Shown: positions 1 through 8,052 of the stretch, piece by piece
Layout of the letters: each line of letters starts with the position of its first letter
Numbering within the stretch: position 1 is the first letter of the stretch
Assembly: GCA_002428965.1 (NCBI GenBank)
Contig: DIYI01000003.1
Location: 46,306-110,305, forward strand
Direction: 5' to 3'
Source of the DNA: Jejuia sp. UBA6058
GTDB lineage: Bacteria; Bacteroidota; Bacteroidia; Flavobacteriales; Flavobacteriaceae
Length of the DNA stretch: 64,000 bases
The notes under the pieces: model-generated
What the model was told of the DNA's origin: nothing
The model's input: the letters and a program-made list of their open reading frames with translations, nothing else
Databases searched by the model: none
Made by a program: the position numbers and the translations under genes

Positions 1-326
1 ATCTCCCATTTGGAAGAATCGATCATTATGGGCACACGACAAATATCTGGTTCAGCAGCAATCAGGTTTAAGAAACGTACCATGGCTTCCTTCCCGTCAA
101 TCAAACCATCGTCCATATTGATATCGATAATTTGAGCGCCACCATCTACTTGATGTCTTGCAATATCAAGGGCTTCATCAAATTTTTCTTCTTTTATAAG
201 ACGTAAAAACTTCCTGGAGCCCGCAACATTAGTCCGCTCCCCTACATTTATAAAATTCGAATTCTCGTTTAAAACCAACGGTTCTAAACCAGATAATTTC
301 ATGTATTTAGTTTGTTTTACTTTCAT
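1..326 (-). CDS. metH: Methionine synthase, C-terminal module (pterin/B12 part), cut by window start
   Basis: Only the first about 108 residues are in the window; the rest lies before position 1. The visible part has the opening of a pterin-binding domain of B12-dependent methionine synthase: N-F-I-N-V-G-E-R-T-N-V-A-G-S-R-K-F, then GGAQIIDINMDDGLIDG. This domain binds methyltetrahydrofolate and passes the methyl group to cobalamin. The homocysteine-binding module that begins a one-piece MetH is absent here and is encoded separately at 707-1726, so the enzyme is split. The start at 326 gives MKVKQTKYMKLSG; the ATG at 302 is an alternative start. Two palindromic repeats separate it from the upstream ABM-domain gene. 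Confidence 0.9.
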   Translation of the reverse strand, partial: MKVKQTKYMKLSGLEPLVLNENSNFINVGERTNVAGSRKFLRLIKEEKFDEALDIARHQVDGGAQIIDINMDDGLIDGKEAMVRFLNLIAAEPDICRVPIMIDSSKWE

Positions 327-340
327 TTTAACATTTCAGA

Positions 341-367
341 CCTACAAGGTTTTGGAAACCTTGCAGG
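341..367. repeat. Short palindromic intergenic repeat (CCTACAAGG type), copy 1
   Basis: CCTACAAGG and CCTTGCAGG form an almost perfect stem around a short TTTTGGAAA core. It sits between the ABM gene and the C-terminal metH module, 17 nt before copy 2, and a T run follows on the plus strand. A near-identical copy occurs at 1737-1763. Confidence 0.8.
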
Positions 368-384
368 TCGGTTTTTTTTCAAAA

Positions 385-411
385 CCTCACAGGTTTTTGA
401 AACCTGTGAGG
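385..411. repeat. Short palindromic intergenic repeat, copy 2
   Basis: CCTCACAGG and CCTGTGAGG form a perfect 9-bp stem around TTTTTGAAA. It begins directly after the stop codon of the ABM-domain gene and could act as a stem-loop in the operon mRNA. Confidence 0.8.
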
Positions 412-412
412 T

Positions 413-700
413 CTATATCGAAATATAATGTTCGACAACTGGAAAAGGCTCATAAAAATGGTGCAACAAAGCTTTCCATTCTTGATATTTTTCTGATTGT
501 CTGAAACCAATTTCATGGTCTTCAATTGTTTCCCAGTTTACTAATAATACATACTTGTCCTCTTGCTCGATGCACTTTTTTAATTGATGCGAAATATAGC
601 CTTTCATTGAAGAAATAACACTTTCTGCTTTTTTGAAATTAATTTCAAAAGCATCTGACAATCCTTCTTTAATGTTTAATATGGCTACTTCTAGAATCAT
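413..700 (-). CDS. Antibiotic biosynthesis monooxygenase (ABM)-domain protein
   Basis: A 95-residue protein with the ferredoxin-like dimeric alpha/beta-barrel pattern of the ABM family: an opening strand (ILEVAILNIKEG), a helix containing F-E-x-N-F-K-K-A-E, a central Y-I-S-H-Q-L strand, and a VLLVNWETIEDHEIGFR segment followed by a helix. The E-D-H-x-x-G-F-R-x-S pattern is typical. Such proteins are small cofactor-free oxygenases or heme/quinone handlers, and the substrate cannot be told here. It lies between the two halves of methionine synthase, 6 nt from the upstream gene, so it is probably co-transcribed with them. A role in methionine synthesis is not shown. Confidence 0.8.
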   Translation of the reverse strand: MILEVAILNIKEGLSDAFEINFKKAESVISSMKGYISHQLKKCIEQEDKYVLLVNWETIEDHEIGFRQSEKYQEWKALLHHFYEPFPVVEHYISI

Positions 701-706
701 CTTGTT

Positions 707-1726
707 CTAATGAGATGCTGAAACAAGTTCAGCATGACGACGGGGTTCGTATTTCGCAGCGATATCTGCAATAACTCGAATGTGATCTGGTGATGTTCCA
801 CAACAACCACCGATGATATTAATCAAATTCTTCTTAAGATATTCCTCTATCTGCTCACCCATTTGCTCAGGGGTTTCATCGTACTCTCCAAAAGCATTGG
901 GTAATCCAGCATTAGGATGTGCGGAAATTGCGAAATCCGTTTTATTAGCAATAGCCTCTAAATGTGGTTGCAACAAATTAGCTCCTAAGGCACAATTAAA
1001 TCCAACCGATAACAATGGAATATGCGATACCGAGATTAAAAACGCCTCAGCCGTTTGTCCAGAAAGTGTTCTCCCAGATGCATCGGTAATTGTACCACTT
1101 AGCATTATCGGAACATCTATGTGACGTTCTTCTTTTACTTCTTCAATCGCGAATAACGCCGCCTTTGCATTAAGCGTATCAAATACTGTTTCAACTAACA
1201 GAATATCAGCCCCACCATCCAATAAAGCTTCAACTTGTTGCTTGTAGGCAATTCGTAATTCATCAAAAGTCACTGCACGATATCCGGGATCATTAACATC
1301 TGGAGACATGCTTGCTGTTCGGTTTGTAGGTCCAATAGACCCTGCTACGAAACGCGGTTTATGCGGTTCTTTTGCTGTATATTCATCAGCAACTTCCTTA
1401 GCTATTTTAGCAGACTCATAATTCAACTCATACACCAAATCTTCCATTTGGTAATCTGCCATAGCGATGGTAGTTCCTGAGAACGTATTGGTCTCAATAA
1501 TATCCGCCCCAGCTTCAAAATATTTCCCATGAATGGTTTTTATGGCCTCTGGTTGGGTAATCGACAGCAAGTCGTTATTACCTTGTAACGGCACAGGGAA
1601 ATCCTTAAAACGCTCTCCTCTAAAATCTTCCTCTGTGAATTTATAGGCTTGCAACATGGTACCCATGGCACCATCCAACACCAAAATTCGTTCTTTTAAA
1701 GCTTTTTTTATATCTGACATTTTCAA
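707..1726 (-). CDS. metH: Methionine synthase, homocysteine S-methyltransferase module
   Basis: A 339-residue homocysteine-binding TIM barrel, the N-terminal module of cobalamin-dependent MetH as a separate protein. Visible family motifs are LDGAMGTMLQ near residue 20, GPTNRTASMSPDVNDPG, ETVFDTLNAK, a zinc-ligand Cys in GFNCALG, and the second zinc site GGCCGTSPDHIR near residue 308. It would transfer methyl from the B12 module (1-326) to homocysteine. The last residues, RHAELVSASH, are encoded by the interspersed repeat at 712-739, so the repeat has supplied the C-terminus and stop codon. The third codon is an alternative ATG start. A palindromic repeat separates it from cysM. Confidence 0.93.
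   Translation of the reverse strand: MKMSDIKKALKERILVLDGAMGTMLQAYKFTEEDFRGERFKDFPVPLQGNNDLLSITQPEAIKTIHGKYFEAGADIIETNTFSGTTIAMADYQMEDLVYELNYESAKIAKEVADEYTAKEPHKPRFVAGSIGPTNRTASMSPDVNDPGYRAVTFDELRIAYKQQVEALLDGGADILLVETVFDTLNAKAALFAIEEVKEERHIDVPIMLSGTITDASGRTLSGQTAEAFLISVSHIPLLSVGFNCALGANLLQPHLEAIANKTDFAISAHPNAGLPNAFGEYDETPEQMGEQIEEYLKKNLINIIGGCCGTSPDHIRVIADIAAKYEPRRHAELVSASH
712..739. repeat. Interspersed palindrome GCTGAAAC-AAGTTCAGC, copy 1 (inside the metH module)
   Basis: GAGATGCTGAA and TTCAGCATGACG flank a short core. Related copies are at 30253-30280 and 54461-54490. Read on the minus strand this copy encodes the HAELVSASH tail of the homocysteine methyltransferase module. Confidence 0.85.
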
Positions 1727-1736
1727 ACTTTTAATA

Positions 1737-1763
1737 CCTACAAGGTTTTAAAAACCTTGCAGG
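1737..1763. repeat. Short palindromic intergenic repeat (CCTACAAGG type), copy 3
   Basis: CCTACAAGG and CCTTGCAGG flank a TTTTAAAAA core. It lies between cysM and the homocysteine methyltransferase module and is nearly identical to the copy at 341-367. Confidence 0.8.
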
Positions 1764-1775
1764 AAAAATTTATTC

Positions 1776-2666
1776 TTATTCAAATAATGTTGATGATAAA
1801 TATCTATCTCCTCTATCGCAAATTATTGCTACAATTACGCCTTCATCAATAGCTGCCGCTGTTTTTAACGCACAGTACATAGAACCTCCACTACTCATAC
1901 CCGCAAAAACACCTTCTTCTTTGGCTAAATTTATGGTGGTTTTTTTGGCGTCTTCTTCTGAAACATCAATAACAGTGTCTACTCTAGAGCGGTCAAAAAA
2001 CTTTGGCACATAATCTGGAGACCATTTTCTTATTCCTGGAATTCTTGCGCCGTCGGCAGGTTGCGCACCCACTATTTGTATATCTGGATTTTGTTCTTTC
2101 AAAAATCGAGATGTACCCATAATGGTTCCAGTAGTACCCATAGTAGCTACAAAATGCGTTATTTTACCTTCCGTATCTCTCCAAATTTCTGGACCTGTAG
2201 TCTTATAATGTGCTTTCCAGTTATCGTCATTTTCAAACTGATTTAAAAGTGTATATCCCTTTTCATCTCTCAATTTAAATGCTAGATCACGAGACCCTTC
2301 AATACCAATGTCCGCTGGGGTTAAAATTACTTCGGCACCATACGCTCTCATAGTTTTTACACGCTCCTCGGTAGAATTCTCAGGCATAATCAGCACCATA
2401 TTCAAACCTAAAAGTTTAGAAATAAAAGCCAAAGCTATACCTGTATTACCGCTAGTGGCTTCTACCAACGTACCTCCTTTTTTAATATCACCTCTCTTTA
2501 AAGCTTCATTAATCATATTAAAGGCAGGACGATCTTTCACACTACCACCTGGATTATTACCCTCTAACTTTAAAAATAAGCGCACACCTTCTTTTTGAAG
2601 TAAATGCGTAACTTCAACTAAAGGCGTATTTCCTATCTGACCAATAATACTATTCTCGTATGCCAT
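1776..2666 (-). CDS. cysM: Cysteine synthase B (O-acetylserine sulfhydrylase, CysM type)
   Basis: A 296-residue PLP enzyme that makes cysteine from O-acetylserine and sulfide or thiosulfate. Its N-terminus NSIIGQIGNTPLVEV is family-typical. The PLP lysine lies in NPGGSVKDRPA (residues about 38-48); GGSVKDRPA favours the CysM over the CysK subgroup. The phosphate loop EATSGNTGIALA and the MGTTGTIMG loop are also present. Its first 17 nt overlap the end of cysE, so the acetyl donor enzyme and the sulfhydrylase are translationally close. It is the sulfide-fixing step at the end of the sulfate reduction operon upstream of it. Confidence 0.95.
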   Translation of the reverse strand: MAYENSIIGQIGNTPLVEVTHLLQKEGVRLFLKLEGNNPGGSVKDRPAFNMINEALKRGDIKKGGTLVEATSGNTGIALAFISKLLGLNMVLIMPENSTEERVKTMRAYGAEVILTPADIGIEGSRDLAFKLRDEKGYTLLNQFENDDNWKAHYKTTGPEIWRDTEGKITHFVATMGTTGTIMGTSRFLKEQNPDIQIVGAQPADGARIPGIRKWSPDYVPKFFDRSRVDTVIDVSEEDAKKTTINLAKEEGVFAGMSSGGSMYCALKTAAAIDEGVIVAIICDRGDRYLSSTLFE

Positions 2667-3396
2667 TCTTTTTTGGTCTTATTTTAATTTCAGTTTGATA
2701 CGTCACTAACGAGTTTTTAGGAACAGATTCTGTAATCCAAACATTAGCACCAATGATACTATTTGCCCCAATAACAATATCACCACCTAAAATAGTGGCG
2801 TTAGCATAAATGCAAACTCCATCTTCGATAGTTGGATGACGTTTTGTTTTTGCCAAACTTTTAGAAACCGAAATACCACCCAATGTAACCCCTTGATAAA
2901 TCTTTACATCTTCACCAATAATTGAAGTTTCACCAATTACTATACCTGTCCCATGATCTATATAAAACGAGTCGGCAATAGTTGCTCCTGGGTGAATATC
3001 AATCCCTGTAATACCGTGAATGTATTCACTCATCATTCTTGGTAAAATTGGAACATTCAGCTTATACAGCGCATGACTCAAACGATAAATTGAGATAGCA
3101 TGAAATCCGGGATAAGCCAAATAAATTTCTCGTAAGCTATGTGACGCTGGATCGTTCTTTTCAAAAGCGATAGCATCTAAATCTAGTTGTTTTCTAATTT
3201 GGGGAAGCTCTTCCTTATAATTTTCCCAAATAGTCTCGCCATTTTCAACATCTAATGCTACTAATATTTTTAGAAATGTTTTTTCTAAATATTTGGCATG
3301 CTCCTCCTCTTGTTCGCAATCGAACAATGAATAAAACAAACGTTTTGAAAATGTTTTAACCGTATCTTTTAAGCAAACATTATAGCTCTGCATCAT
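2650..3396 (-). CDS. cysE: Serine O-acetyltransferase
   Basis: A 248-residue protein that acetylates serine to O-acetylserine for CysM. The N-terminal half is helical. The C-terminal half is a left-handed beta-helix of hexapeptide repeats with the family signature GIDIHPGATIADSFYIDHG and GVTLGG, including the catalytic Asp/His pair (D-I-H-P and D-H-G). The protein ends in KIRPKKNGIRE rather than the -I tail usual for CysK binding, which fits a CysM partner (inference). It overlaps cysM by 17 nt. Start M1 has an adjacent M2. The 120-nt gap upstream holds a strong hairpin (3461-3492), so this may begin a subtranscript. Confidence 0.95.
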   Translation of the reverse strand: MMQSYNVCLKDTVKTFSKRLFYSLFDCEQEEEHAKYLEKTFLKILVALDVENGETIWENYKEELPQIRKQLDLDAIAFEKNDPASHSLREIYLAYPGFHAISIYRLSHALYKLNVPILPRMMSEYIHGITGIDIHPGATIADSFYIDHGTGIVIGETSIIGEDVKIYQGVTLGGISVSKSLAKTKRHPTIEDGVCIYANATILGGDIVIGANSIIGANVWITESVPKNSLVTYQTEIKIRPKKNGIRE

Positions 3397-3460
3397 TCAA
3401 ATTTTCAGTTGATAAAAATAAAACTAATCCTTGAAAATATTCCACTTCATTAAATATTAA

Positions 3461-3492
3461 ATCCCGCGACCTTTTAAAGAAACTCGCGGGAT
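3461..3492 (-). terminator. Stem-loop between the ferredoxin-NADP reductase gene and cysE
   Basis: ATCCCGCGA and TCGCGGGAT form a perfect 9-bp GC-rich stem with a 14-nt loop, 25 nt after the stop codon at 3517. On the minus strand the following sequence is T-rich but has no clean T run, so it may be a partial terminator or an mRNA processing or stability site. Confidence 0.6.
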
Positions 3493-3516
3493 AATTTTAT
3501 TATTAAAAGCTAATAT

Positions 3517-4572
3517 TTAATTTATAGCTTGAACAACCGCTTTAGGCGCTTCTTTTCTTGAACCATCAAACCCATCAATTCCCGAAACTGTTGTGTATTT
3601 TAAAACATATTTCTTTCCTGGGTTAATGATTTTATAAGCCGCTTGACACATTATGGTCGCTTCATGGAAACCACATAAAATTAACTTCAACTTCCCAGGA
3701 TAAGAGTTACCATCACCAATAGCAAATATTCCTGGAATATTAGTCTGGTAATCTAATGCATTATTCACTTTAATGGCATTCTTTTCAATTTCTAATCCCC
3801 AATTAGCAATTGGTCCCAGTTTAGGGGACAAACCAAATAATGGTATAAAATGATCTGTCTCAATAATAACTGGTTCTTCTCCTTTTTTAGTAATTTCTAT
3901 AGCCTCAACTTTTCCATCACCTAGAATATTGGTAACCTCCGCAGGTGTAATCAAATTGATTTTACCATCATTTTTTAATTCCTGTACTTTTTCAACAGAA
4001 TCTAAATGACCTCTAAACTCATTACGTCTATGTACTAGAGTTACACTTTTTGCTATATCTGCTAAATAGATACTCCAATCTAGTGCAGAATCTCCACCTC
4101 CAGCAATTACCACATTTTTATCGCGGTACATTTCTGGCTCCTTAATCATATACTCTACACCTTTATCTTCGTAATTAACAAGATTTTCCAGTTGCGGTTT
4201 ACGTGGCTCGAAACTTCCCAAACCACTAGCTATAGCCACAACAGGTGCCTGATGTTGCGTACCTTTGTTTGTTGTTACAATAAACGTTCCGTCTTCTTGT
4301 TTTTCGACAGTTTCTGCACGCTCTCCCAGAGTGAATCCTGGCTCAAACTGCTTTCCTTGTTCTAACAAGTTTCTTGTTAAATCCCCAGCCAAAATTTCAG
4401 GAAATCCTGGAATATCATAAATAGGTTTTTTAGGATATAACTCTGAACATTGTCCACCTGGTTGAGGCAATGCGTCAATTAAGTGACACTTCAACTTTAA
4501 TAATCCCGCTTCAAAAACCGTAAACAAACCTGTTGGTCCCGCTCCTATGATAATTATATCAGTCTTAATCAT
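3517..4572 (-). CDS. Ferredoxin-NADP reductase, thioredoxin-reductase-like (YumC type)
   Basis: A 351-residue FAD/NAD(P)-binding flavoprotein. The N-terminal FAD site is IIGAGPTGLFTVFEAGL, followed by QPGGQCSELYPKKPIYDIPGFP, where the redox CxxC of true thioredoxin reductases is missing. The NADPH site is VVIAGGGDSALDWSI near residue 155, and the C-terminal FAD motif is GIFAIGDGNSYPGKLKLILCGF. The lost CxxC and the C-terminal extension fit type-2 ferredoxin-NADP reductases. Its place in the operon suggests that it reduces the ferredoxin that feeds the sulfite reductase at 5933-8038 (inference). It lies 1 nt from the siroheme gene upstream. Confidence 0.88.
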   Translation of the reverse strand: MIKTDIIIIGAGPTGLFTVFEAGLLKLKCHLIDALPQPGGQCSELYPKKPIYDIPGFPEILAGDLTRNLLEQGKQFEPGFTLGERAETVEKQEDGTFIVTTNKGTQHQAPVVAIASGLGSFEPRKPQLENLVNYEDKGVEYMIKEPEMYRDKNVVIAGGGDSALDWSIYLADIAKSVTLVHRRNEFRGHLDSVEKVQELKNDGKINLITPAEVTNILGDGKVEAIEITKKGEEPVIIETDHFIPLFGLSPKLGPIANWGLEIEKNAIKVNNALDYQTNIPGIFAIGDGNSYPGKLKLILCGFHEATIMCQAAYKIINPGKKYVLKYTTVSGIDGFDGSRKEAPKAVVQAIN

Positions 4573-4573
4573 T

Positions 4574-5158
4574 TTATGATTCTCTTTTTTGTATTAACCC
4601 TTTTGTGAATTCATTGAGTGTTTCCACCTTTTCTTCGAAATCACCTTTTATTGTTTTTCTATATTCGTTTAAATTCTTTACTAAATCATCAATGTTTTCT
4701 GGAATCACTTCCTCAAAAAATTGTCGTAATCGTTTCGCCGTTGTTGGTGATTTTCCGTTAGTACTAATTGCAACTTTCACATTACCTTTTGTTACAATGC
4801 CTCCCATATAAAAATCACAGTATGGTGGATTATCAGCAACATTTACCAATTTAGCTTCAGCTCTACAATCTTTCCAAACTTGCACATTAACTTCAGGAAC
4901 ATCAGTCGTAGCTACCACCATATGCTTGCCAGTTAAATACTTTTTTTGGTAAACATCTTCAACCAATGTTACACAACCTTTTTTAGCAAGTTCTAGAGTA
5001 CCCTCGCGAAACATTGGCGACACCATCGTTACATGCGCATCTGGACTCGATTTTAATAAGAACGTTAGTTTTTCTTCAGCTACATTACCACCTCCAACAA
5101 TTAACACATTAAGGCTTTTAGCTTTCAAAAAAATGGGGTATAAATTATTGCGTTCCAT
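4574..5158 (-). CDS. Precorrin-2 dehydrogenase / sirohydrochlorin ferrochelatase (siroheme synthase, Met8/CysG-N type)
   Basis: A 194-residue protein matching the N-terminal part of CysG. The sequence YPIFLKAKSLNVLIVGGGNVAEEKLTFLL is the NAD-binding start, with GGGNVA as the Rossmann loop. VVATTDVPEVN and LVNVADNPPYCDFYMGGIVTKGNVKVAISTNGKSP follow; the Asp in NVADNP is the catalytic residue of this family. It oxidises precorrin-2 and inserts iron to make siroheme, the cofactor of the adjacent sulfite reductase. It lacks the methyltransferase half of CysG, which is encoded separately by cobA 3 nt upstream. Confidence 0.93.
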   Translation of the reverse strand: MERNNLYPIFLKAKSLNVLIVGGGNVAEEKLTFLLKSSPDAHVTMVSPMFREGTLELAKKGCVTLVEDVYQKKYLTGKHMVVATTDVPEVNVQVWKDCRAEAKLVNVADNPPYCDFYMGGIVTKGNVKVAISTNGKSPTTAKRLRQFFEEVIPENIDDLVKNLNEYRKTIKGDFEEKVETLNEFTKGLIQKRES

Positions 5159-5161
5159 AAT

Positions 5162-5923
5162 TTATTGCCCTGCCACTTCACTATAAATTGAACTTAGCAC
5201 CGCTCTTTCCTTAACCACATCACCAATGATGATAATTGCAGGATTAGCTAATTGCTTGTCTTCGACTATTTTTTCAATGGTTAAAATAGTTCCTATGCCC
5301 ACATTTTCATTATCTCTTGTACCATTTTGAATGATACCAATAGCTGTATCTCCTTTTCCTTCTTCTGAAAAAATCTTTACAATCTCTCCAAGTTTTCCCA
5401 TGCCCATTAAAATCACCACTGTTGCGGTAGATTTTGCAGCTAAAGCTACATCTCCCGATAGTTTATGTTGTTTGGTAGTTCCTGTAATTACCCAGAAACT
5501 TTCGGACGCACCACGTTTTGTTAATGGAATACCTTGATACGCCGGTACTGCAACCGATGATGAAATCCCTGGCACTACAAAAGTTTCTAAACCAAATTGT
5601 CTCACATAATCAATCTCTTCAGCACCACGACCAAAAATAAATGGATCACCTCCTTTTAATCGTACCACATGCCCTTTTTCTTTGGCTTTAGAAACGATTA
5701 ACTCATTGATTTGCTCTTGCTGAAACGCATAACACCCCTTGCGCTTGCCCACGAAAATAAGCTCGGTATCCTCCGAAGCATATTTTAGTAAAGACTCGTT
5801 GATTAGTGCATCATAAAGGATAACATCAGCAGATTCAATAGCCTTAATTGCTTTAAGAGTAATTAAATCTTCGTCTCCAGGACCTGCACCTACAATTGTT
5901 AATTTTGGGGTTGCTACACTCAT
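5162..5923 (-). CDS. cobA: Uroporphyrinogen-III C-methyltransferase
   Basis: A 253-residue SAM-dependent methyltransferase making precorrin-2 from uroporphyrinogen III, the first step to siroheme. The tetrapyrrole methylase motifs are all visible: LTIVGAGPGDEDLITLKA at the N-terminus, VRLKGGDPFIFGRGAEE near residue 88, VVPGISSSVAVPAYQGIPLTKRG, and the closing PAIIIIGDVV. It sits between the sulfite reductase gene (9 nt away) and the dehydrogenase/chelatase (3 nt away), so the cofactor pathway is made together with the apoenzyme. Confidence 0.96.
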   Translation of the reverse strand: MSVATPKLTIVGAGPGDEDLITLKAIKAIESADVILYDALINESLLKYASEDTELIFVGKRKGCYAFQQEQINELIVSKAKEKGHVVRLKGGDPFIFGRGAEEIDYVRQFGLETFVVPGISSSVAVPAYQGIPLTKRGASESFWVITGTTKQHKLSGDVALAAKSTATVVILMGMGKLGEIVKIFSEEGKGDTAIGIIQNGTRDNENVGIGTILTIEKIVEDKQLANPAIIIIGDVVKERAVLSSIYSEVAGQ

Positions 5924-5932
5924 CTCTATATT

Positions 5933-8038
5933 TTAAACAGCTTTTGGTTCTAACTGAGTTTGAGCCTCTCTAAATGCTCTAACTTTTGCCAAAAACTCAT
6001 TTGCATTTTCGATATATTTTGAAGCAAATGCTTCAGTAGGTGCAAATTTATTGATTTGGTATATCAATTCAGAAAAAGATGTCCCTAATTCTATTCTTCC
6101 ACTTTCAACAAATAATTCATCAAACTGAGAAATGATTCCTGCATGAGTATTTGTCTTTTTGTTTTCAGCCAATAACAATGCTTTCGCAGAATTTACCAAG
6201 GACTGATATGCTAAATAAATAGCTCCTGAATACACACCGTTACCAAAAGATTCTTTAGCATTTTCAATCTTCTCTTCACTTTCAAAAAATAACGTTGCAA
6301 TTAAATCTATAACTACACCAGCACACTCACCAATCCCGATAGCTTTAACATACTTTTCTTCCTCACCCCAATCAATAAAATCTAGCTCCGTTAAATTGGT
6401 AGCGTCTTGTAAATCTTGTAAGAAATCGTAAAAATATTTTTCACCTTTCTCCTTATAGTATTCTACAAATTGCTTTCCATTAGCATTAGCTTCATAATCG
6501 TTTAAAATTCTTCGCAATGCTTCTGGTCCTCTTCTACTCGGAACTTTTACCACCTTATCTGCAAATATGGCATTACCATCTCCTAAGTTACCACCACCTA
6601 ATAATACTTGCAAAGCAGGAGCTACTAACTTATCTGGTGTACGAACCGTCATGCCTTGGAACCCAATATTTGCCATATTGTGTTGCCCACAGGCATTCAT
6701 ACAGCCACTAATTTTTATAACTAAATCCTCATTCTTTAAATATTGAGGATATTCTGTTTTTATAACGCGTTCAAGTTCTTCAGCAATACCAGTACTACTT
6801 GCAATACCTAAATTACAGGTATCTGTACCAGGACATGCTGTAATGTCTACCGCTTTATTATAACCAGCCTCAACAAAACCAAGCTTCTCTAATTCAGTAT
6901 AGAACAATGGTACTAATTCTCTTTTTACAAAAGGAATGACGATGTTTTGACGCAACGTTAATCGTACCTCGCCGGCAGCATATTTATCAACTAAATCTGC
7001 TAATAAACGTGCTTTGTCCGTATAAAAATCACCCAACAAAACTTTGATTCCAATTCCAACATAACCTTCCTGCTTTTGAGGAATTAAGTTAGTAGACTTC
7101 CAAGTTTCAAAAGCTTGTTGATTCTTGATTTCAACATTTGGTATTTCAGTAATCTCAACTGGTTCTGATGCTATGTAAGCATCTGCATCAATCGCAACAC
7201 TTTTAAATTCAATGGCGTTTTGCTCTTGTTCAATTAACTCTCTAAAAGCATCTAAACCAATATCTTTTAGTAAGAATTTCATTCTCGCTTTAGCACGACT
7301 TTTACGCTCGCCATAACGATCAAAAACTCTCAAAACACCTTCCATAATTGGGATGATTTTATCGGTCTCCACAAAATCAAACAATACATCTGCATGACGT
7401 GGTTGAGAACCTAGGCCACCACCAACCATTACTTTAAAACCTCGAACACCATCCTTTACTTTGGCGATGTATCCTATATCATGTAAATACGACAACCCTG
7501 TATCTTCATCTGAAGAAGAAAAAGACACTTTAAATTTACGCCCCATTTCTTGACAGATTGGGTTACGTAAAAAGAACTTATACAATGCATCAGCATAAGG
7601 CGAAACATCAAAAGGTTCGTTAACGTCAATTCCAGCAGTTTCAGAAGCTGTTACGTTTCTTACCACATTTCCACAGGCTTCACGAACAGTAACCTCATCT
7701 TTTTCTAATTCTGCCCAAAGCTCTGGTGTTCTATTTAAATCTACATAATGAATTTGAATATCCTGACGCGTTGTGATATGCAAACGTCCACGAGAATATT
7801 CATCAGAAACTGCAGCTATTCTTCGTAATTGGTTACTCTTCAATTTTCCGTAAGGCACTTTGATACGAATCATCTGCACCCCTTCCTGACGCTGACCATA
7901 AACACCTCGCGCTAAACGAAGACTTCTAAATTTTTCTTCGTCAATTTTACCATTATGAAAAAGCTCTATTTTTTTCGCTAATTCAATAATGTCCTTTTGA
8001 ACTACCGGATTTTCTATTTCAGTTTCAAAACTTCGCAT
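5933..8038 (-). CDS. Siroheme [4Fe-4S] sulfite reductase with C-terminal HEPN domain
   Basis: A 701-residue protein. Residues about 1-560 form a nitrite/sulfite reductase with two ferredoxin-like repeats and two siroheme domains. The N-terminal part contains RGVYGQRQEG and RLHITTRQDIQ. The cluster cysteines are C402, C408, C446 and C450 (CPGTDTC and GCMNAC). In this operon the substrate is most likely sulfite reduced to sulfide with ferredoxin. After about residue 570 comes an extension not found in classical NirA or CysI: a helical HEPN-like domain with Y-Q-S-L-V-N-S-A-K-A-L-L and TNTHAGIISQFDELFVESG. I do not see the RX4-6H nuclease motif, so a toxin activity is unlikely. Confidence 0.93.
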   Translation of the reverse strand: MRSFETEIENPVVQKDIIELAKKIELFHNGKIDEEKFRSLRLARGVYGQRQEGVQMIRIKVPYGKLKSNQLRRIAAVSDEYSRGRLHITTRQDIQIHYVDLNRTPELWAELEKDEVTVREACGNVVRNVTASETAGIDVNEPFDVSPYADALYKFFLRNPICQEMGRKFKVSFSSSDEDTGLSYLHDIGYIAKVKDGVRGFKVMVGGGLGSQPRHADVLFDFVETDKIIPIMEGVLRVFDRYGERKSRAKARMKFLLKDIGLDAFRELIEQEQNAIEFKSVAIDADAYIASEPVEITEIPNVEIKNQQAFETWKSTNLIPQKQEGYVGIGIKVLLGDFYTDKARLLADLVDKYAAGEVRLTLRQNIVIPFVKRELVPLFYTELEKLGFVEAGYNKAVDITACPGTDTCNLGIASSTGIAEELERVIKTEYPQYLKNEDLVIKISGCMNACGQHNMANIGFQGMTVRTPDKLVAPALQVLLGGGNLGDGNAIFADKVVKVPSRRGPEALRRILNDYEANANGKQFVEYYKEKGEKYFYDFLQDLQDATNLTELDFIDWGEEEKYVKAIGIGECAGVVIDLIATLFFESEEKIENAKESFGNGVYSGAIYLAYQSLVNSAKALLLAENKKTNTHAGIISQFDELFVESGRIELGTSFSELIYQINKFAPTEAFASKYIENANEFLAKVRAFREAQTQLEPKAV

Positions 8039-8052
8039 TTTCTTCTTGTTTT

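Noticed and set aside
301..504. Plus-strand open frame of 67 codons
   Set aside because: It is made of the palindromic repeats and overlaps the ABM gene on the other strand; no protein-like pattern.
5933..8038. Nitrite reductase
   Set aside because: The fold is shared, but position between cysN and the siroheme/cysteine genes favours sulfite as substrate.
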